Shown: positions 12,801 through 22,300, numbered from the stretch's first letter. The stretch is 64,000 nt of DNA from Symsagittifera roscoffensis (GCF_963678635.1 NC_087064.1:26020189-26084188), one strand, 5' to 3'. Numbers and translations: made by a program. The notes: generated by a model not told the origin, from the sequence alone.

Positions 12801-15800
12801 TTTTTACTGACTAAAGCATTTTAGCAACTGTTTTTCCACCACTCACTCGGGAAATTAATTCACTATCCTCGGGCCTAGGGGCCCTCTGATAGTAAATTAA
12901 TTCCCTCGTGCGCGGAAAAAACAGTTGCGAAACTACTACATGAATCACTCTAAGACCAGTGCAATTTTGTAATGCAAGTTTGATTTCGGATTATGACGTT
13001 TTCTTTTTCCCAATGGCGAATGCTTATTTTGGGAGCGTTGGCAAGTGGATAGATTCTCGGCCTCTCTCTCTCTCAGAATGTTAAGTTTGGAGGCCCACAA
13101 TGATTCGTGCTCGCTGCTAGATGGTGGAGCTACAAATTCAAAAACAACAGAGGTGAAGCGGAGCTGCGCATTACTTGCGATACAAAACAAAAAACATCGA
13201 AAACAAAAAAAATGAAAAATGTTGAAAAAATTGGGTCTACCAAAATTTTCATAAGTTCTGATATAAGTTCATTCTAAGCAAGCATGCCAAGCAAAACATT
13301 TGAATATTAAACTAGCAACAAAATGAACCTAAGCAACGAAACAAACTAAAGAAGTCCGACAATTCAGTTTTCACCGGAAAATTTTTCAATTTCATACATA
13401 CTGTAAAAAACAAGGTCCCGCCGCGCCTCGAACTCCAGAAAATAGGCTGCAAATGCGACCACCTTATCTCTAGGCCAATGGGAAAGAACCGAGGTTCAAT
13501 AACACAGCAAGTAAGACAAGCAAGTCAGATTTGTGAGAAAAGTTGTTTGCAAGAAAAAAGTCTAGTTCCCAGTTACAAGACACTTGCTCTGGCAGGTGTA
13601 ATTAAAACAATATGAAAGAACATGGAAAATACGTGCATTATTTAAGCAGCCATTGTTAGGAAGAAAGAAAGACCCAGGAAACGAAACGCCATTAGGATGA
13701 TAAAGGTGCCTTTAAAATGAAAATGAATTGACAGTGAATTCTTGTGAGTTATGTCAAACTTTTACCAGGTATTTGTTCCCAAATACGATCAATGTTTAGG
13801 CGTCGTAACTCTGAAACACAATCAACTAGAAACTTCTTTAAAACTTCAAGAAATTTAAGTTGATAGTCTCTTAAATGTTCAAGAATGTACAAGAAAACCG
13901 ACAGTGAAGTGGCTAAGGTCTCAACCATGCTCATTGCTCGTAAGTAAGGCAAAACTTGGCATTCCAGGAAAAAATAAAAAAACCCGTCTGTCTTGAAAAA
14001 TGGGAACAGCGGTTTACCGTAATGCGCTGAACAAACTAAAATTTAATAAACATAGCCACCATAAACATAGGCACCAAAAATACCAGCGAGATTGAAAGAA
14101 AATAAAAATATTTCTTTGAAGCTCCATGAATTTCATAAATCTTGGATGATTGACACTTTTTTGATGAAACTGACCCAATTTGAGAAGACTAGATCATTGG
14201 ATCAGTTTTTATTTTACTGGCACTTAAAAATTGTGTCTGTGGAGAACATAAATTACTTTGCAGATGATTTTGAATCAAATTTGAGCCAAGAAAATCCAAA
14301 TTTCAGCTAACGCAAAATTAAACAAATTTGTGAGTGAAAAATGTACTCACAACGGCAATTTTTTTTCGACAAAATTGACGACTTTTTTTGTCGATAAAAT
14401 TGATTTTCCAAACGCTCCCAGAACATAAAAACGTGCCAAAACAATATAAAATAAAATAGCATCGAAAGAAAATTTATCAAGCGATAACAAAGCCAAAAAT
14501 ACGTTAGCAGAAACCAAATAATTCAAAGAAATATCAGTGCTTTCACTCTCAAACACATATACTTTATTCGCGCATCAAATAGAAATTAATGCGGCCAAAA
14601 AGCCGATATATTGGCCGAAACCTTTTAGCCAAAAACAAAAGATAAAAAAAGCTAAAAAAAAAATTTTAAAAAAAAGGACTAATAAAAGGTTATTAAATCC
14701 CCCTCACCCTCAAAACACACACACACACACACAGCTTGTAAAATGATTCAATATGATGCCACTAAAACAGATATAATATAGGCCGAAAATTTTTAAGTCG
14801 AAAAAAGGGAAAAATCAAAACAAAAATTAAGACTTAAAATAAGTTATTAAGTCCCCCTCCCCCTCAAAACATATATTCGCAAAAAAATCGCCCGTCAAAG
14901 GATATAACGCAATGTGAGGCCACAAAGCTGATATAATATAAGCCGAAATCTATCAAGCCGAAAAAAACACCAGAACACGGCAAAAAGCAGCTCAAGAAAG
15001 TGCAATAAAAAATAGAAATTAGCCTCAAATTAGCGAAAATTCGGCTGAGTCTAGGATTCGATCGGCGACCGAATGCAATCATGAGAACTTGAGTCGCACG
15101 TAATAACTACTCAGCCAGGCACGCTTAACCAGCGAAAAACACTAAGACACGAACAAAGCAGCTACATATGCTAATAAATTGCCAATGCTTTTAAGCAAAA
15201 GTGGCACCAAATACAAATAGAATATCACAAACTGAAGGCATGCACACTAACTTTGCATGAAACAAATCGCAAACCATAAAGCCACATTATGTATAAATTT
15301 TGCATTTCAAGAAATTGCGAGATATGGTGTTAAAAATGTCTGAAATCGAGATTTTATTGTTGTTATATTGTTAAAAACAAATAGCTTTTTTTTCGGTTCA
15401 TTTGATCTGCGTTAACTTATTACTATTCGAAAGTCACAGCTCATGGTATCAAAAAGCTGTAAAGCAGCCCCAAAAGTGGCACCAATATTTGCGACTGATA
15501 CCTTAAGCTGACGGTAGTGCAAATAGTAGAGATTATTACGAATGGGACACAAAATTTAGCGGTTAATTTGCTGCTAACAAGTTTCCAGAAAAGGAGTTCA
15601 GATGAAAAAATTCCTGTGAACAGAGTTATTTTTGGGAAAAAAAGTCGAGTACCCGGTTGCAATACCCTTGCTTAGCGCAAGGGTAAACACAGACGAGAAA
15701 ATGGTTATGGAGCTTGGAAATTGCTATAAACCGAGTGTTATTCGCTTACCTCCAGTGATGAATGAACCACTGGAATGATCTATGAGAGGCAATTCGTCTA

Positions 15801-18800
15801 ATTCCCCATTGTTGAAATCGTGTGCTGATATTTTTCGAGTAGGTGTGGTTGCGCCCGAATCATCGTTCTTCGGCGAGTCTCTTTCGGTACCGAGAGAGAA
15901 TCTGCGATGGCTACTGCTACGCCAAGTACTGCTGGCTGAAGTGGTCGCTGTCCCACTCAGAGGGGCGCGACCGTTACCTGTCACCGAGGAGTTTCTCATT
16001 TCGAGAAATTCCGACGTCAACTAAAAAAAATTTTTTAATGAGATTACTTAGTGACAATTCAACAAACCTCTGCGATAGCCGATAAAAAAATGTGCTGTCT
16101 ATGTCAGAAAAGAATGGAAAACACCATGGAATGGAAATTGATTTTTTGATCGCATTTAATGGAACCATAAGTTTGGTGTTCTTCGCGAAATTACTTACCC
16201 CTAAAATCTTAACATTATTTTTTGAAGATACAGGTTTGCATAGTAATTGGCATACATGGCGTTAGGTTGAACGCGTTATTTCAACAAATTGCCAAATAAA
16301 TTATGTACTTCTTAAAACCAATTGTACTGACCAGTTGAACTAATTCAGTCATTTTCATCCGTGACGTTCAGTTGAAGCTTTTTGTTCCAATTTAACCATT
16401 TGGTTGAACAATTTTTGTTATTCCACAATTATAGAATCAAATATAACATCTCTCCTACGGCAGTAGGTTATAGGATAATTTGGACAAGTATAAAACGTCC
16501 TACTGCCGTACGAGAGATGTAATAAAATGTTCTATCATTTTCTAATATCAAAAACATTCAAAATATATCGCGCGTTAATTGACCCAAATTGGTCAAAATG
16601 GCAACCTTTAAACCCTCATAACTTTACAAAAAATGATCACAGGTGAAATATCTTTTCAAATTTAAGCTCAGGACAACAATACCTTTTGAATGATAAAAAA
16701 AATTCCGTCAAAAATGGCTAGTTAAAAAGTCGAAATTTGTCTGAAGAAAAAAAAAAACCCCCACCCCCGAGCACAAATTTTCCGTTACTTTCGTATCGAA
16801 AGTCGGAACAATAAACAAAACTTATTCGACTAGTTTGTAGAATTTCAGATACCAATAAAATCTTTTTGCAACAGAATTTGAACCACCAGTATCCCAGAAA
16901 AATGCTGAAAAACTAGGAAACAACGACACGCAAGTTTTACCGTATGCTATTTTACCTGTTCCAACTTATCCTATGCTATTTCACTATTTGAACTTTTTAC
17001 TCCATCCTTAGTAATATTCAGCCAAATTAACTCGCAATTAAATTTATCTTTGATCTGCAAAATTGATACCTAGTTATAATTTGTGAGCAGCACGTTTTAA
17101 TTATTTTATTCAATTGCGTCACAAAACGCAGTTGGCCGCTTTGCAGAAAGCTTGTACATCATCACAACTAACTAAGTTGAACCCAAACCCATTGGGGCGC
17201 AGAAACGCGTTAAGTTTTGATTTTGACAATTCCTGAAAAATCATAATAAAGAAGAGCCAAAATTTTATCGAAGTCTCAATGATAGCCACGAACTTACTTA
17301 AATCTAAAACACAAAAACCTGAGATTCGAAATCCTGAGTTTTCAAGATAGAATTCGCACGAATGCCTAACCAAAATATGAAAACATAGCCAAGTTACAGT
17401 TGGAAAAGAGCAATGTAACTGAAAAAAAAAACCAAAAAAAGCAATTTGTTTATTTTTCAAAAATCTTGAACAGTTTGAAAGCTTCATCCTTTTCGACAGT
17501 GTGATCACTGATGCAACGGAAAAAAATTTGGCCACTACAAATATGTGAACGCACTTGAGCTGAACATCGATTTAGAACTGTGCCTTGAGATATTTCCTTG
17601 GCCGGGTACCGGTGGTGCTAACCCTCCTTTTGTGACAAACTAATCAATCCTTTGATGCTTCCAAAATTTGAATAAAATTTGGCTTCTCGGCGAGTTGATC
17701 TTTCGAGTTTTTTGAAAATGAAGCACATGCATTATCTATTAAGCTTAAAACGACTTGGTGAGATATGACTTGTGCTCATTCAAAATCTAGTTGCAACACT
17801 TCAATTTGCAAATTAAAGCCAAAAATTTTCATCTTTCGTTCATGCTTTGAACACGTCCCAATTTTGAACGAGCTATATTTAGGTTATTGCATTTCTGTGA
17901 TTTTTTTTTTCATATACAGCAATTATTCTTTGATCAGCGTTAATGAATCTTTCATGTAAAAACCGACTTTTTCTACGGAATACTTCAGACATGATAATTT
18001 TTTAAATTATTATAGTAAAGTGAAAACGCCATAGGCATTGTTGTTGGCAAATAGGGTAAAGTGGTAGAGGGTATAATTGCTTAGGGTAGAGTATAGAAGG
18101 ATAAATCGTCATGTAACCCTCTCCTACGGTGTCCGGCAAATAAGAGGACAGCTGTAAGACGACAACCGCTTTTGGCAGGACTTTTGGTAAGACGACGCTA
18201 CACATGAATTCTCCTTTTAGATTTCTCAGAAACGCTTAAATTCGAACAGCTCATTTTACATGTCCTATTGCTAACTTGTCGTCTTAACCTCTTGTCGTCT
18301 TATTTACCAAGCACTCTCTCCTACGAATTGTGCAAGAGTACATTTACTTTCGTGTATTCTTCGAAGTTCTATTTACATTGAGTCGTAAGAAAATCAATTC
18401 AATCCAGGGTGTTCAATAATGGAAGACTAAATATAAGTAACATAATTTTATCTGAAGCAACTATTTATTTCTGAAAACTAATATCTTAGCTTAAACAATG
18501 TCTGTTTTTAATAAGCAAATTGGTCAACTAGTTTAACAAACAATTTATTAAACAATTGTCAATTAACTGATTACATTGGACATCATTGACTCCTCTAGCG
18601 CTAAATTCAAAATTTAGTCTTGATAGCAAAATGTTAACATCTGTGTTACTCGTCATTGAAATTAATGTAAATATCTTTTTGGAACCCAAATCAAGATTGA
18701 AAGTGGCTTTGACATGGTACCACGCTGAAACCCCTTTAAGCTTTCTTGGAGACAATTATATTGATCAAAAACACACTAGTCCTAAATCCTTCTTCCCGAC

Positions 18801-19442
18801 TGTGAGAGTGGTTGTGAAAAAACAATACATTCCAAATGAAAAAAAAAATCAGTATACACTAACAGGTTTAGAGTGCTTGCGCTTGGTCGCGTGATTGACA
18901 GTAGAATTGGCCGGAATCGCTTCTGTTTCAGAGCGTCGTCTGCCTGAGGCGCACAATTGCATTAGCCATGACTGCACCACATCCAAGTTCACCTCACTGA
19001 TCACGTGTTTCGTCAGATAACTCGGATTGCTCCTCAAAAACTGCGACACCTGCTCTGGAGTGCACTCACCACCCGCAGTCTCTGTCAGAGTTGCCATCGA
19101 TTCCATTTCCATATGTGTGCTTAAATCATGTTCAGTGTCATGATTCTCGAATGTTACTTGTCGTGGAGACAATGGATTTAAACTTGGAATCGGGTCGTTG
19201 GAAAAGACTTCGGGCGACATATACTGAGATGACGCAGACGCTTGAGGATCTGAAGATATACGTGCAGTTCTGCTGTCAGGTCCGTCTGCCACCGGCTGAG
19301 ATATGTGATGCGAATAGTCAGGGTCTGAACTGGACAAGAGGTCCAGGCCGGTTCCGTTTATTTGCACTGCGTGCTGTTTAGGGTTTGTCTCTCCTTTTGA
19401 CTTTGTCCGATTTTTTTTCACTCGATTTTCCTGCTCGTTCTT
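3779..19442 (-). CDS. PDE5/6/11-type cyclic nucleotide phosphodiesterase, 5' part of gene (7 exons, 3' end outside window)
   Basis: Seven minus-strand exons join in phase: 19442-18864, 16020-15750, 10349-9940, 6969-6674, 4823-4544, 4245-4039 and 3893-3779, all with AG acceptors and GT donors. They give about 719 residues. Order: a low-complexity N-terminus ending in the helical motif typical of PDE5/6/11 N-termini (about 120-165), a TPTRKIS segment (about 255), GAF-A (about 305-518), and the start of GAF-B (about 528-719). The HD-type catalytic domain that would hydrolyse cGMP/cAMP is not in the window and must follow to the left. In this family GAF-A/B bind cGMP or cAMP and regulate the enzyme as a cytosolic dimer. 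CERCSV at the start of GAF-B and the TPTRKIS block favour PDE11 or PDE5 over PDE2/10. The first exon begins at an acceptor, so the start codon lies upstream, possibly beyond 39 kb. Introns of 0.1-5.4 kb are full of repeats. Confidence 0.88.
4039..4245 (-). CDS. PDE exon F: GAF-B insertion
   Basis: 207 nt, phase 0 at both ends: acceptor TTTGTTTCAG|CTG, donor TCG|GTGAGA. It opens LSRSKTFHMSFSDLDQF, which matches the FHM/FEL strand of PDE5/11 GAF-B, and continues into a Ser/Pro-rich loop. With the end of exon E it makes an insertion of roughly 100 low-complexity residues inside GAF-B. Confidence 0.78.
4544..4823 (-). CDS. PDE exon E: start of GAF-B
   Basis: 280 nt. The first base completes a split Arg codon. 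93 codons follow, to TTG|GTATGA. It encodes the inter-GAF helix (SRLESKRSKVLLEMAKCVF) and GAF-B strand 1 (LLSFMQCERCSVAIF), then an Asn/Thr/Pro-rich insertion. CERCSV is the form seen in PDE11-like proteins. Confidence 0.9.
5990..6250 (+). repeat. Family A copy, hairpin at right end
   Basis: Shares several segments, in the same order, with 34150-34711 (CCGGCGTTAAATAAGTCTTC, GATTCAACCAATTTTGTTA, then GATTTGAAAACGCTTGC). It ends in an imperfect hairpin AACGCTTG...CAAGCGTT at 6224-6246. An open minus-strand frame over it is a by-product of the repeat. Confidence 0.65.
6674..6969 (-). CDS. PDE exon D: end of GAF-A with variant NKFDE motif
   Basis: 296 nt from acceptor TTTAG|GAC to donor CAACAG|GTAAAG (phase 0 in, phase 2 out). 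It begins DERF, then NNMLCVPVLN, VIGVAQVINK, and ends YLAFCGICLMNAKLYN, all hallmark GAF-A segments. The NKFDE signature is present as NK-x28-F-x3-D-A: the loop is far longer than the usual few to two dozen residues and the final Glu is Ala. Confidence 0.93.
7168..7269. repeat. GC-rich foldback element
   Basis: Arms 7168-7211 and 7227-7269 are imperfect reverse complements (CCAATGT..TCCGCC..C and back to GG..GGCGG..GGAGACATTGG) around a 15-nt loop. Being palindromic, it is open in several frames on both strands, which imitates a gene. It lies in the PDE intron between exons C and D. Confidence 0.75.
7280..8095. other. PDE intron sequence, nothing recognised
   Basis: No domain, RNA or repeat family recognised between the foldback element and the next R1 array. 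Confidence 0.4.
8100..9183 (+). repeat. R1 dispersed element, long copy ending in a family B hairpin
   Basis: At least four degenerate tandem units start near 8250, 8425, 8591 and 8752 (spacing 161-175 bp), each with CATATCTCG.AAACT..AAGGAT and a later GAGAGTACC.TGAC. The R1 tail follows (about 8880-9030), then a non-repetitive part. It finishes at 9144-9179 with AAAGTCTAGTACCCGGTTGC and ..CAAGGGTAA, the family B end. Confidence 0.78.
9184..9939. other. PDE intron sequence, nothing recognised
   Basis: AT-rich, with no coding or repeat signal I can name. Confidence 0.4.
9940..10349 (-). CDS. PDE exon C: first two thirds of GAF-A
   Basis: 410 nt. Two bases complete a split Asp codon from exon B, then 136 codons run to GAG|GTAAAC. 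It carries the GAF-A opening (LLLAELVKDIANELD, then LCHKILQHLCALINADRALL), the strand GVGVIGTVAKCRELINIQDV, and ends at DVNE, just before the conserved D-x-RF. In this family this is the allosteric nucleotide-binding pocket. Confidence 0.93.
11088..11835 (+). repeat. R2 dispersed repeat, long copy
   Basis: Begins CAGTTGGAAAAGAGTCAATG, continues with AATTTATGATTGACACTTTT, GAGAAAACTGGATC and CGAAACTAGAGGTCAATCAC. It has the hairpin ATCACGTTTTTCGTGA at 11569-11584 and ends near CTACGTTCATCGACTCTTA. The same blocks recur in order at 12078-12440 and 38600-38965, and in part at 14100, 17387, 21486 and 44440. Confidence 0.8.
12078..12440 (+). repeat. R2 dispersed repeat, second copy
   Basis: Contains the R2 opening (AGTTGGAAAAGAGTCAAGGA), the ATTTATGATTGAAACTTTTT block, GAGAAAATTGGATCAACAGG, and the GATCACGAGTTTCGTGACC hairpin at 12343-12361. 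It is shorter than the 11-kb copy and a little over 200 bp downstream of it. Confidence 0.78.
12824..12928. repeat. Foldback (MITE-like) element, 105 bp
   Basis: Terminal inverted arms of about 43 bp (GCAACTGTTTTTCC... and ...GGAAAAAACAGTTGC) pair with a few mismatches around a core GGGCCTAGGGGCCC that is itself close to palindromic. GAAATTAATT-C-ACTATC in the left arm returns as GATAGT-AAATTAATTCCC in the right. Confidence 0.75.
13140..13340 (+). repeat. R3 element, short copy lacking the tandem core
   Basis: Matches the start of the R3 copies at 32.1 and 52.1 kb (ACTTGCGATACAA.AC, AAAAATGTTGAAAAA) and then jumps to the R3 end (GCCAAGCAA.ACATTTGA, compare 53465). The repetitive middle is absent. 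Confidence 0.65.
13412..13484 (-). repeat. tRNA-like SINE head or tRNA pseudogene
   Basis: Minus strand carries an A-box-like TGGCCTAGAGATAAGG and, about 30 nt on, a B-box-like GGAGTTCGAGGC. The acceptor ends do not pair, so it is not a working tRNA. The spacing fits an RNA polymerase III promoter of a tRNA-derived SINE. Confidence 0.5.
13766..13952 (-). other. Possible coding exon of unknown origin
   Basis: Open minus-strand frame reading like folded protein (VFLYILEHLRDYQLKF, LRRLNIDRIWEQIPG), followed by a donor CCTG|GTAAAAG. I cannot connect it in phase with the PDE exons and do not recognise a family. It could be a transposon fragment in the intron. Confidence 0.25.
14100..14250 (+). 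repeat. R2 fragment
   Basis: Contains CTTGGATGATTGACACTTTT, CAATTTGAGAAGACTAGATC and TTTTATTTTACTGG, the middle of R2. Both ends are missing. Confidence 0.6.
14570..15000 (+). repeat. Tandem repeat, three diverged ~180-bp units
   Basis: Units start near 14590, 14757 and 14922, each with GATATA.TATA.GCCGAAA, TTTAAGTCGAAAAAA and (in the first two) TTATTAA.TCCCCCTC.CCCTCAAAACA. An (AC)n microsatellite occupies 14715-14732. Confidence 0.75.
15040..15124 (-). repeat. tRNA-Ser/Leu-like SINE head
   Basis: On the minus strand TGGCTGAGTAGTTATTACG resembles a Ser/Leu tRNA A box with a long D loop, and GATCGAATCCTA a B box. The 3' part (GACTCAGCC) pairs with GGCTGAGT of the 5' part rather than with the acceptor, so a functional tRNA is unlikely. 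It directly follows the tandem repeat at 14570-15000. Confidence 0.5.
15520..15686 (+). repeat. Family B end copy
   Basis: Ends with AAAGTCGAGTACCCGGTTGC (15640-15660) and the hairpin ACCCTTGCTTAGCGCAAGGGTAA (arms ACCCTTGC and GCAAGGGT). The same ending occurs at 9144, 36471 and 51892, and weakly at 13553. Confidence 0.75.
15750..16020 (-). CDS. PDE exon B: linker with TPTRKIS motif
   Basis: 271 nt, entering in phase 0 after a T-rich acceptor (TTTTTTTTAG|TTG) and leaving in phase 1 at GGAG|GTAAGC. Ser/Thr-rich, containing TTPTRKISAHDF, which closely matches the segment just upstream of GAF-A in PDE5/PDE11 proteins. RRFSLG and RKIS look like basophilic-kinase sites; that is inference from the motif only. 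Confidence 0.88.
16446..16520. repeat. Stem-loop element, 22-bp arms
   Basis: Arms 16446-16467 and 16499-16520 are reverse complements with one mismatch (ACATCTCTCCTACGGCAGTAGG in the left arm), separated by a 31-nt AT-rich loop. Confidence 0.85.
16560..16800 (+). repeat. Dispersed repeat: right-arm copy of the 47-kb foldback element
   Basis: Carries AATATATCGCGCGTTAATTG, CCTCATAACTTTACAAAAAA and GGCTAGTTAAAAAGTCGAAA in the same order as 47870-48110. It lies 40 bp after the stem-loop. Confidence 0.8.
17387..17480 (+). repeat. R2 fragment
   Basis: R2 opening only (CATAGCCAAGTTACAGTTGG, AAAAGAGCAATGTAAC). The rest of the exon B to exon A intron around it (16800-18100) shows no coding signal. 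Confidence 0.5.
18129..18315. mobile_element. MITE with ~39-bp inverted repeats and 10-bp target duplication
   Basis: Imperfect inverted arms at 18129-18168 (GTGTCCGGCAAATAAGAGGA) and 18276-18315 (reverse complement AGTGCTTGGTAAATAAGACG) enclose about 107 bp. CTCTCCTACG occurs immediately outside both ends (18119-18128 and 18316-18325), a likely target site duplication. A 9-10 bp duplication suggests a Mutator-type element. A lone TIR-like piece, CGGCAAATAAGACGACTG, also occurs at 36251-36268. Confidence 0.72.
18864..19442 (-). CDS. PDE exon A: N-terminal region
   Basis: 193 codons, phase 0 at both ends: acceptor TGTTTCAG|AAG at 19443, donor CCT|GTTAGT at 18863. It encodes a polar Ser/Asp/Glu-rich stretch, then a block containing VSQFLRSNPSYLTKHVI and VQSWLMQL. 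This resembles the conserved N-terminal helix of PDE5/6/11 (pattern: short helix, Asn/Asp-Pro, hydrophobic, then a Trp-containing helix). It then ends in a basic patch (ATKRKHSKP). No in-frame ATG exists at the start, so this is an internal exon. Confidence 0.82.
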
Positions 19443-21485
19443 CTGAAACAGTTCAACTATCTTAGCAGAGAAATTATTTTTGTTTCAAGTCATTGAAAAT
19501 TCTCGATCAAGGTTTTTTATATAGTATAACTGACGAACTATTGGCGCGGACGTCCATGAAAACATCCGTGGAAGTCATATCACGTCTTACTTTTCGTTAT
19601 TATTTCCAGGTCGATATTTAACGCCTGGTCTTCAGATTTTAACCTTTGTAAGTAGCGATATATGCCAAATTCGAGGGCAGAACAAGAAATCTCCGATACG
19701 CCACAACAAGAAATGCCTAATACGCTGCAGCAAAGCAAATTTTTTCAGAGCGCAAAGAAAAAAACAAATAGTTTACACCTTTTGAAATGTGTGATTATAA
19801 TGATCGAATAAGCGTTAGGTTCAAACTAAGTCGAAGTGAACCTGAACAAAAATGGTCAACAGATAACATAGTGAACACTTACAATGTTGAGCCGATGGAA
19901 TAAATCAACGAAAAGTTTAAACCCATCCATCTTAGAATGGATGTCTGCTCGTGGGTCAGATTCGAAACAAACGACTACTCAACAGCAGACACATGCAGTG
20001 GTAGCTGCAGACGATGCAAGCAAGTAAGTAGCTAAGAATGAATTGGAGACGGAGATAGACTTGCAGATGTAATTTAACAGCACGCCACGGCGGGAGGGAA
20101 TTAGACGGAATGGTATGTTTTATAGTGCTATTGTTTTCCCTCTCTATCGATAAGGCACTCAACTGAAATCTGAAAAATCATACGACGGGCTTGTACGCTT
20201 CTATTCTGCTCCCGTTTGCAATGTATCAATGGCAGGAAAATGAGCTGTTATATAAGAACCACCGGCTAAAATCTTATCGATTGGCAAAAGTGCGCACAGG
20301 TAAATAAATGATCAGAGAGCGTAATTGCGACTTAATGAGACAAATTTCAGGTTCTTGTATGGCTTCTTCAGCAGGCAATAAAACTTGCACGCAAGTTTGG
20401 ATTCACAAAGCTGCATTTTGCCATAGAATTGGTGAGATAGATTAGCACTTGCTCGTTCGTTCCATCTTTTGCTAAATACAATACAAGGGACAAAAAACAG
20501 CGACGAAATTGGTACACCAATTTAGAATTTAATCAGCACATTATTACATGAATGCGACGGCTGCCGTAAATTTGCAATTTTGGTCCATAAAATTAATGGA
20601 AAGAAGGCAATGGGAGCGGCAGCACCAAGACAAACCAATAAAACAAGCGCTGATAATGCAGTAGTCAGCTGTATTTTTAATTTAATCAACAGTCGCAGCA
20701 GTCGACTTATACTAGTAACAAGTAGTACCAACTAAAACACTCAGACCAGACCAGATTAACTGACCCGAGACTCAAATTACCATTCGCTAGTTCACTCTAA
20801 ATTCTTGCATAAACCACAAGAAGAAGAAAGAACAAAGAGAAAATGAGCTGAGCAAATCACAAGAGAATCAGATATTTGTTTGAATTTACTTTACAATGCT
20901 GGTAAAGCTGAACTGTGGTGTTTGCGAATAAAAGTTCGAAGTCGAAACGAGAAAATCAGGAACGAATTCTTCAGTTTCAAAGTAGTTGCTCTAGAAAAGA
21001 AAAATTAATTAAAAATCACTAGGGGAAGGAAGCCGTGGCATTTAAAACGGCCTTTAAAATTGTAATTCAGTTCGGCAGCCAGCTGAAGTCCAATTGAGGT
21101 TTTCCTATCTACCGGGTCATGTTATGCCATGCCAAAACACAACCAAATTTTCTCTCTTTGACCAAATCTAAGCGGCAACATACGAATTCCATAATTGAGC
21201 CCTTCTGCTTCACGAATATTCTCAGACAGAAAGAATGCGGAAGTCACCTGTATACCAACTCACATGCAAACAAAACAACCTAGAGCCAACGAAACACAAA
21301 ACAAACAACAAACGAACAAACCTTAACTTTTCCCAAATTTCCAATAACTTTCAAATCGCTTGTTCGAGCTCAAAGAATTACGTGGTTGAAACACAGAAGC
21401 CAAAGAGCCTTCGAGTAGGAGAAATTATTATGATATTCCACATTGATAAAACTAAAATCCGAAGAAAAACTATTATTACAAATAA
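19443..21485. other. Upstream intron or 5' region of PDE gene, no gene recognised
   Basis: No exon with a convincing frame and splice sites is seen. A minus-strand frame at 20522-20731 is hydrophobic but isolated. Confidence 0.4.
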
Positions 21486-21600
21486 ATATAGCCTAGAGAC
21501 AGTTGGAAAAGAGCCAATGAACAAGAAAACCGAAAACAAAGCTTGTTCTTTTACAAAGCTTGTTGTTCTTTTACACCATTTTTAAACTTTCGAATTTTGG
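21486..21600 (+). repeat. R2 fragment beside the BEL element
   Basis: Starts CATATAGCCTAGAGACAGTT-like, then GGAAAAGAGCCAATGAACAA, the R2 opening, and stops within about 100 bp, just outside the left repeat of the BEL element. Confidence 0.5.
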
Positions 21601-21640
21601 AGAAAAACAAGCCACGCAGTAATTTTTTTCTGATTGGCAC

Positions 21641-21893
21641 TGTAAACTAAGAAATGTGGATTACGATAACATTTCAAATATCAATTTTCTATTGTTTAGT
21701 TGCGTTTGTATAATAGTGTTTCAGTTTTCAAGTTTTGTTTCTATAAGCCATTTTGAGTAACTTGACTCCAGTTGTCTTCAAATTGTTGTGTTCAAGCAAT
21801 GAGCGAAATCATTGCATGTCAGGCTTGAAACATCGGGCATCGAAAGTCTAGGTAAACTAGTCGATTTGTAGCACTGCTCAAATCGGGCTAACA
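21641..21893 (-). repeat. Probable 3' LTR of BEL element
   Basis: Partner of 28434-28690, in the same orientation. A small deletion relative to the partner (near 21770) and scattered substitutions show that insertion is not recent. Confidence 0.65.
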
Positions 21894-21959
21894 GCCGGCC
21901 TCATTTTGCAATCGCAAAATTCAAATGAAAAGTCGTGGTGGGGTTTCCTAAACCTAGTC

Positions 21960-22300
21960 CTAACATCCTAGAAGAGCTAAGGTGGCTGATGTCGTCGATG
22001 ATTCGATTCGTGTTGTGGGTCTTTGTCTTGGTCATAGAGCTACGGTGACTCCTGTCGCGGTCGAAGAAATGATTCGTATTGAAGGTTGTTTTGTAGCTCG
22101 TTGCTAAACCCAAGTAGAGCTAAGGTGGCTGCTGTCGTTGTGGAAGAGTCAATTTTTGTTGTAGATTGTTGTTGTCTTTGCTGGTTGCTTTGTCGATAGT
22201 AGAGTGGTCGACTCAAATAAAGTGTTTCATTGGTCATCGTTGCAAAACATGTTGCAACCCTATCTAATGTGGCTGTGTTGTTGTCGATGATAAGATCATT
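21960..22300 (-). repeat. Short tandem repeats in the 3' end of the BEL element
   Basis: GAGCTAAGGTGGCTG-TGTCGT-type units begin near 21973, 22037 and 22122, with a weaker one near 22265. They are in the element's non-coding 3' part, between integrase and the left LTR. Confidence 0.6.

Noticed and set aside
20522-20731. Hydrophobic 69-codon minus-strand frame, possible membrane protein or first exon
   Set aside because: No clear donor in phase with PDE exon A and no similarity; a low-complexity hydrophobic frame is easily made by AT-rich DNA.
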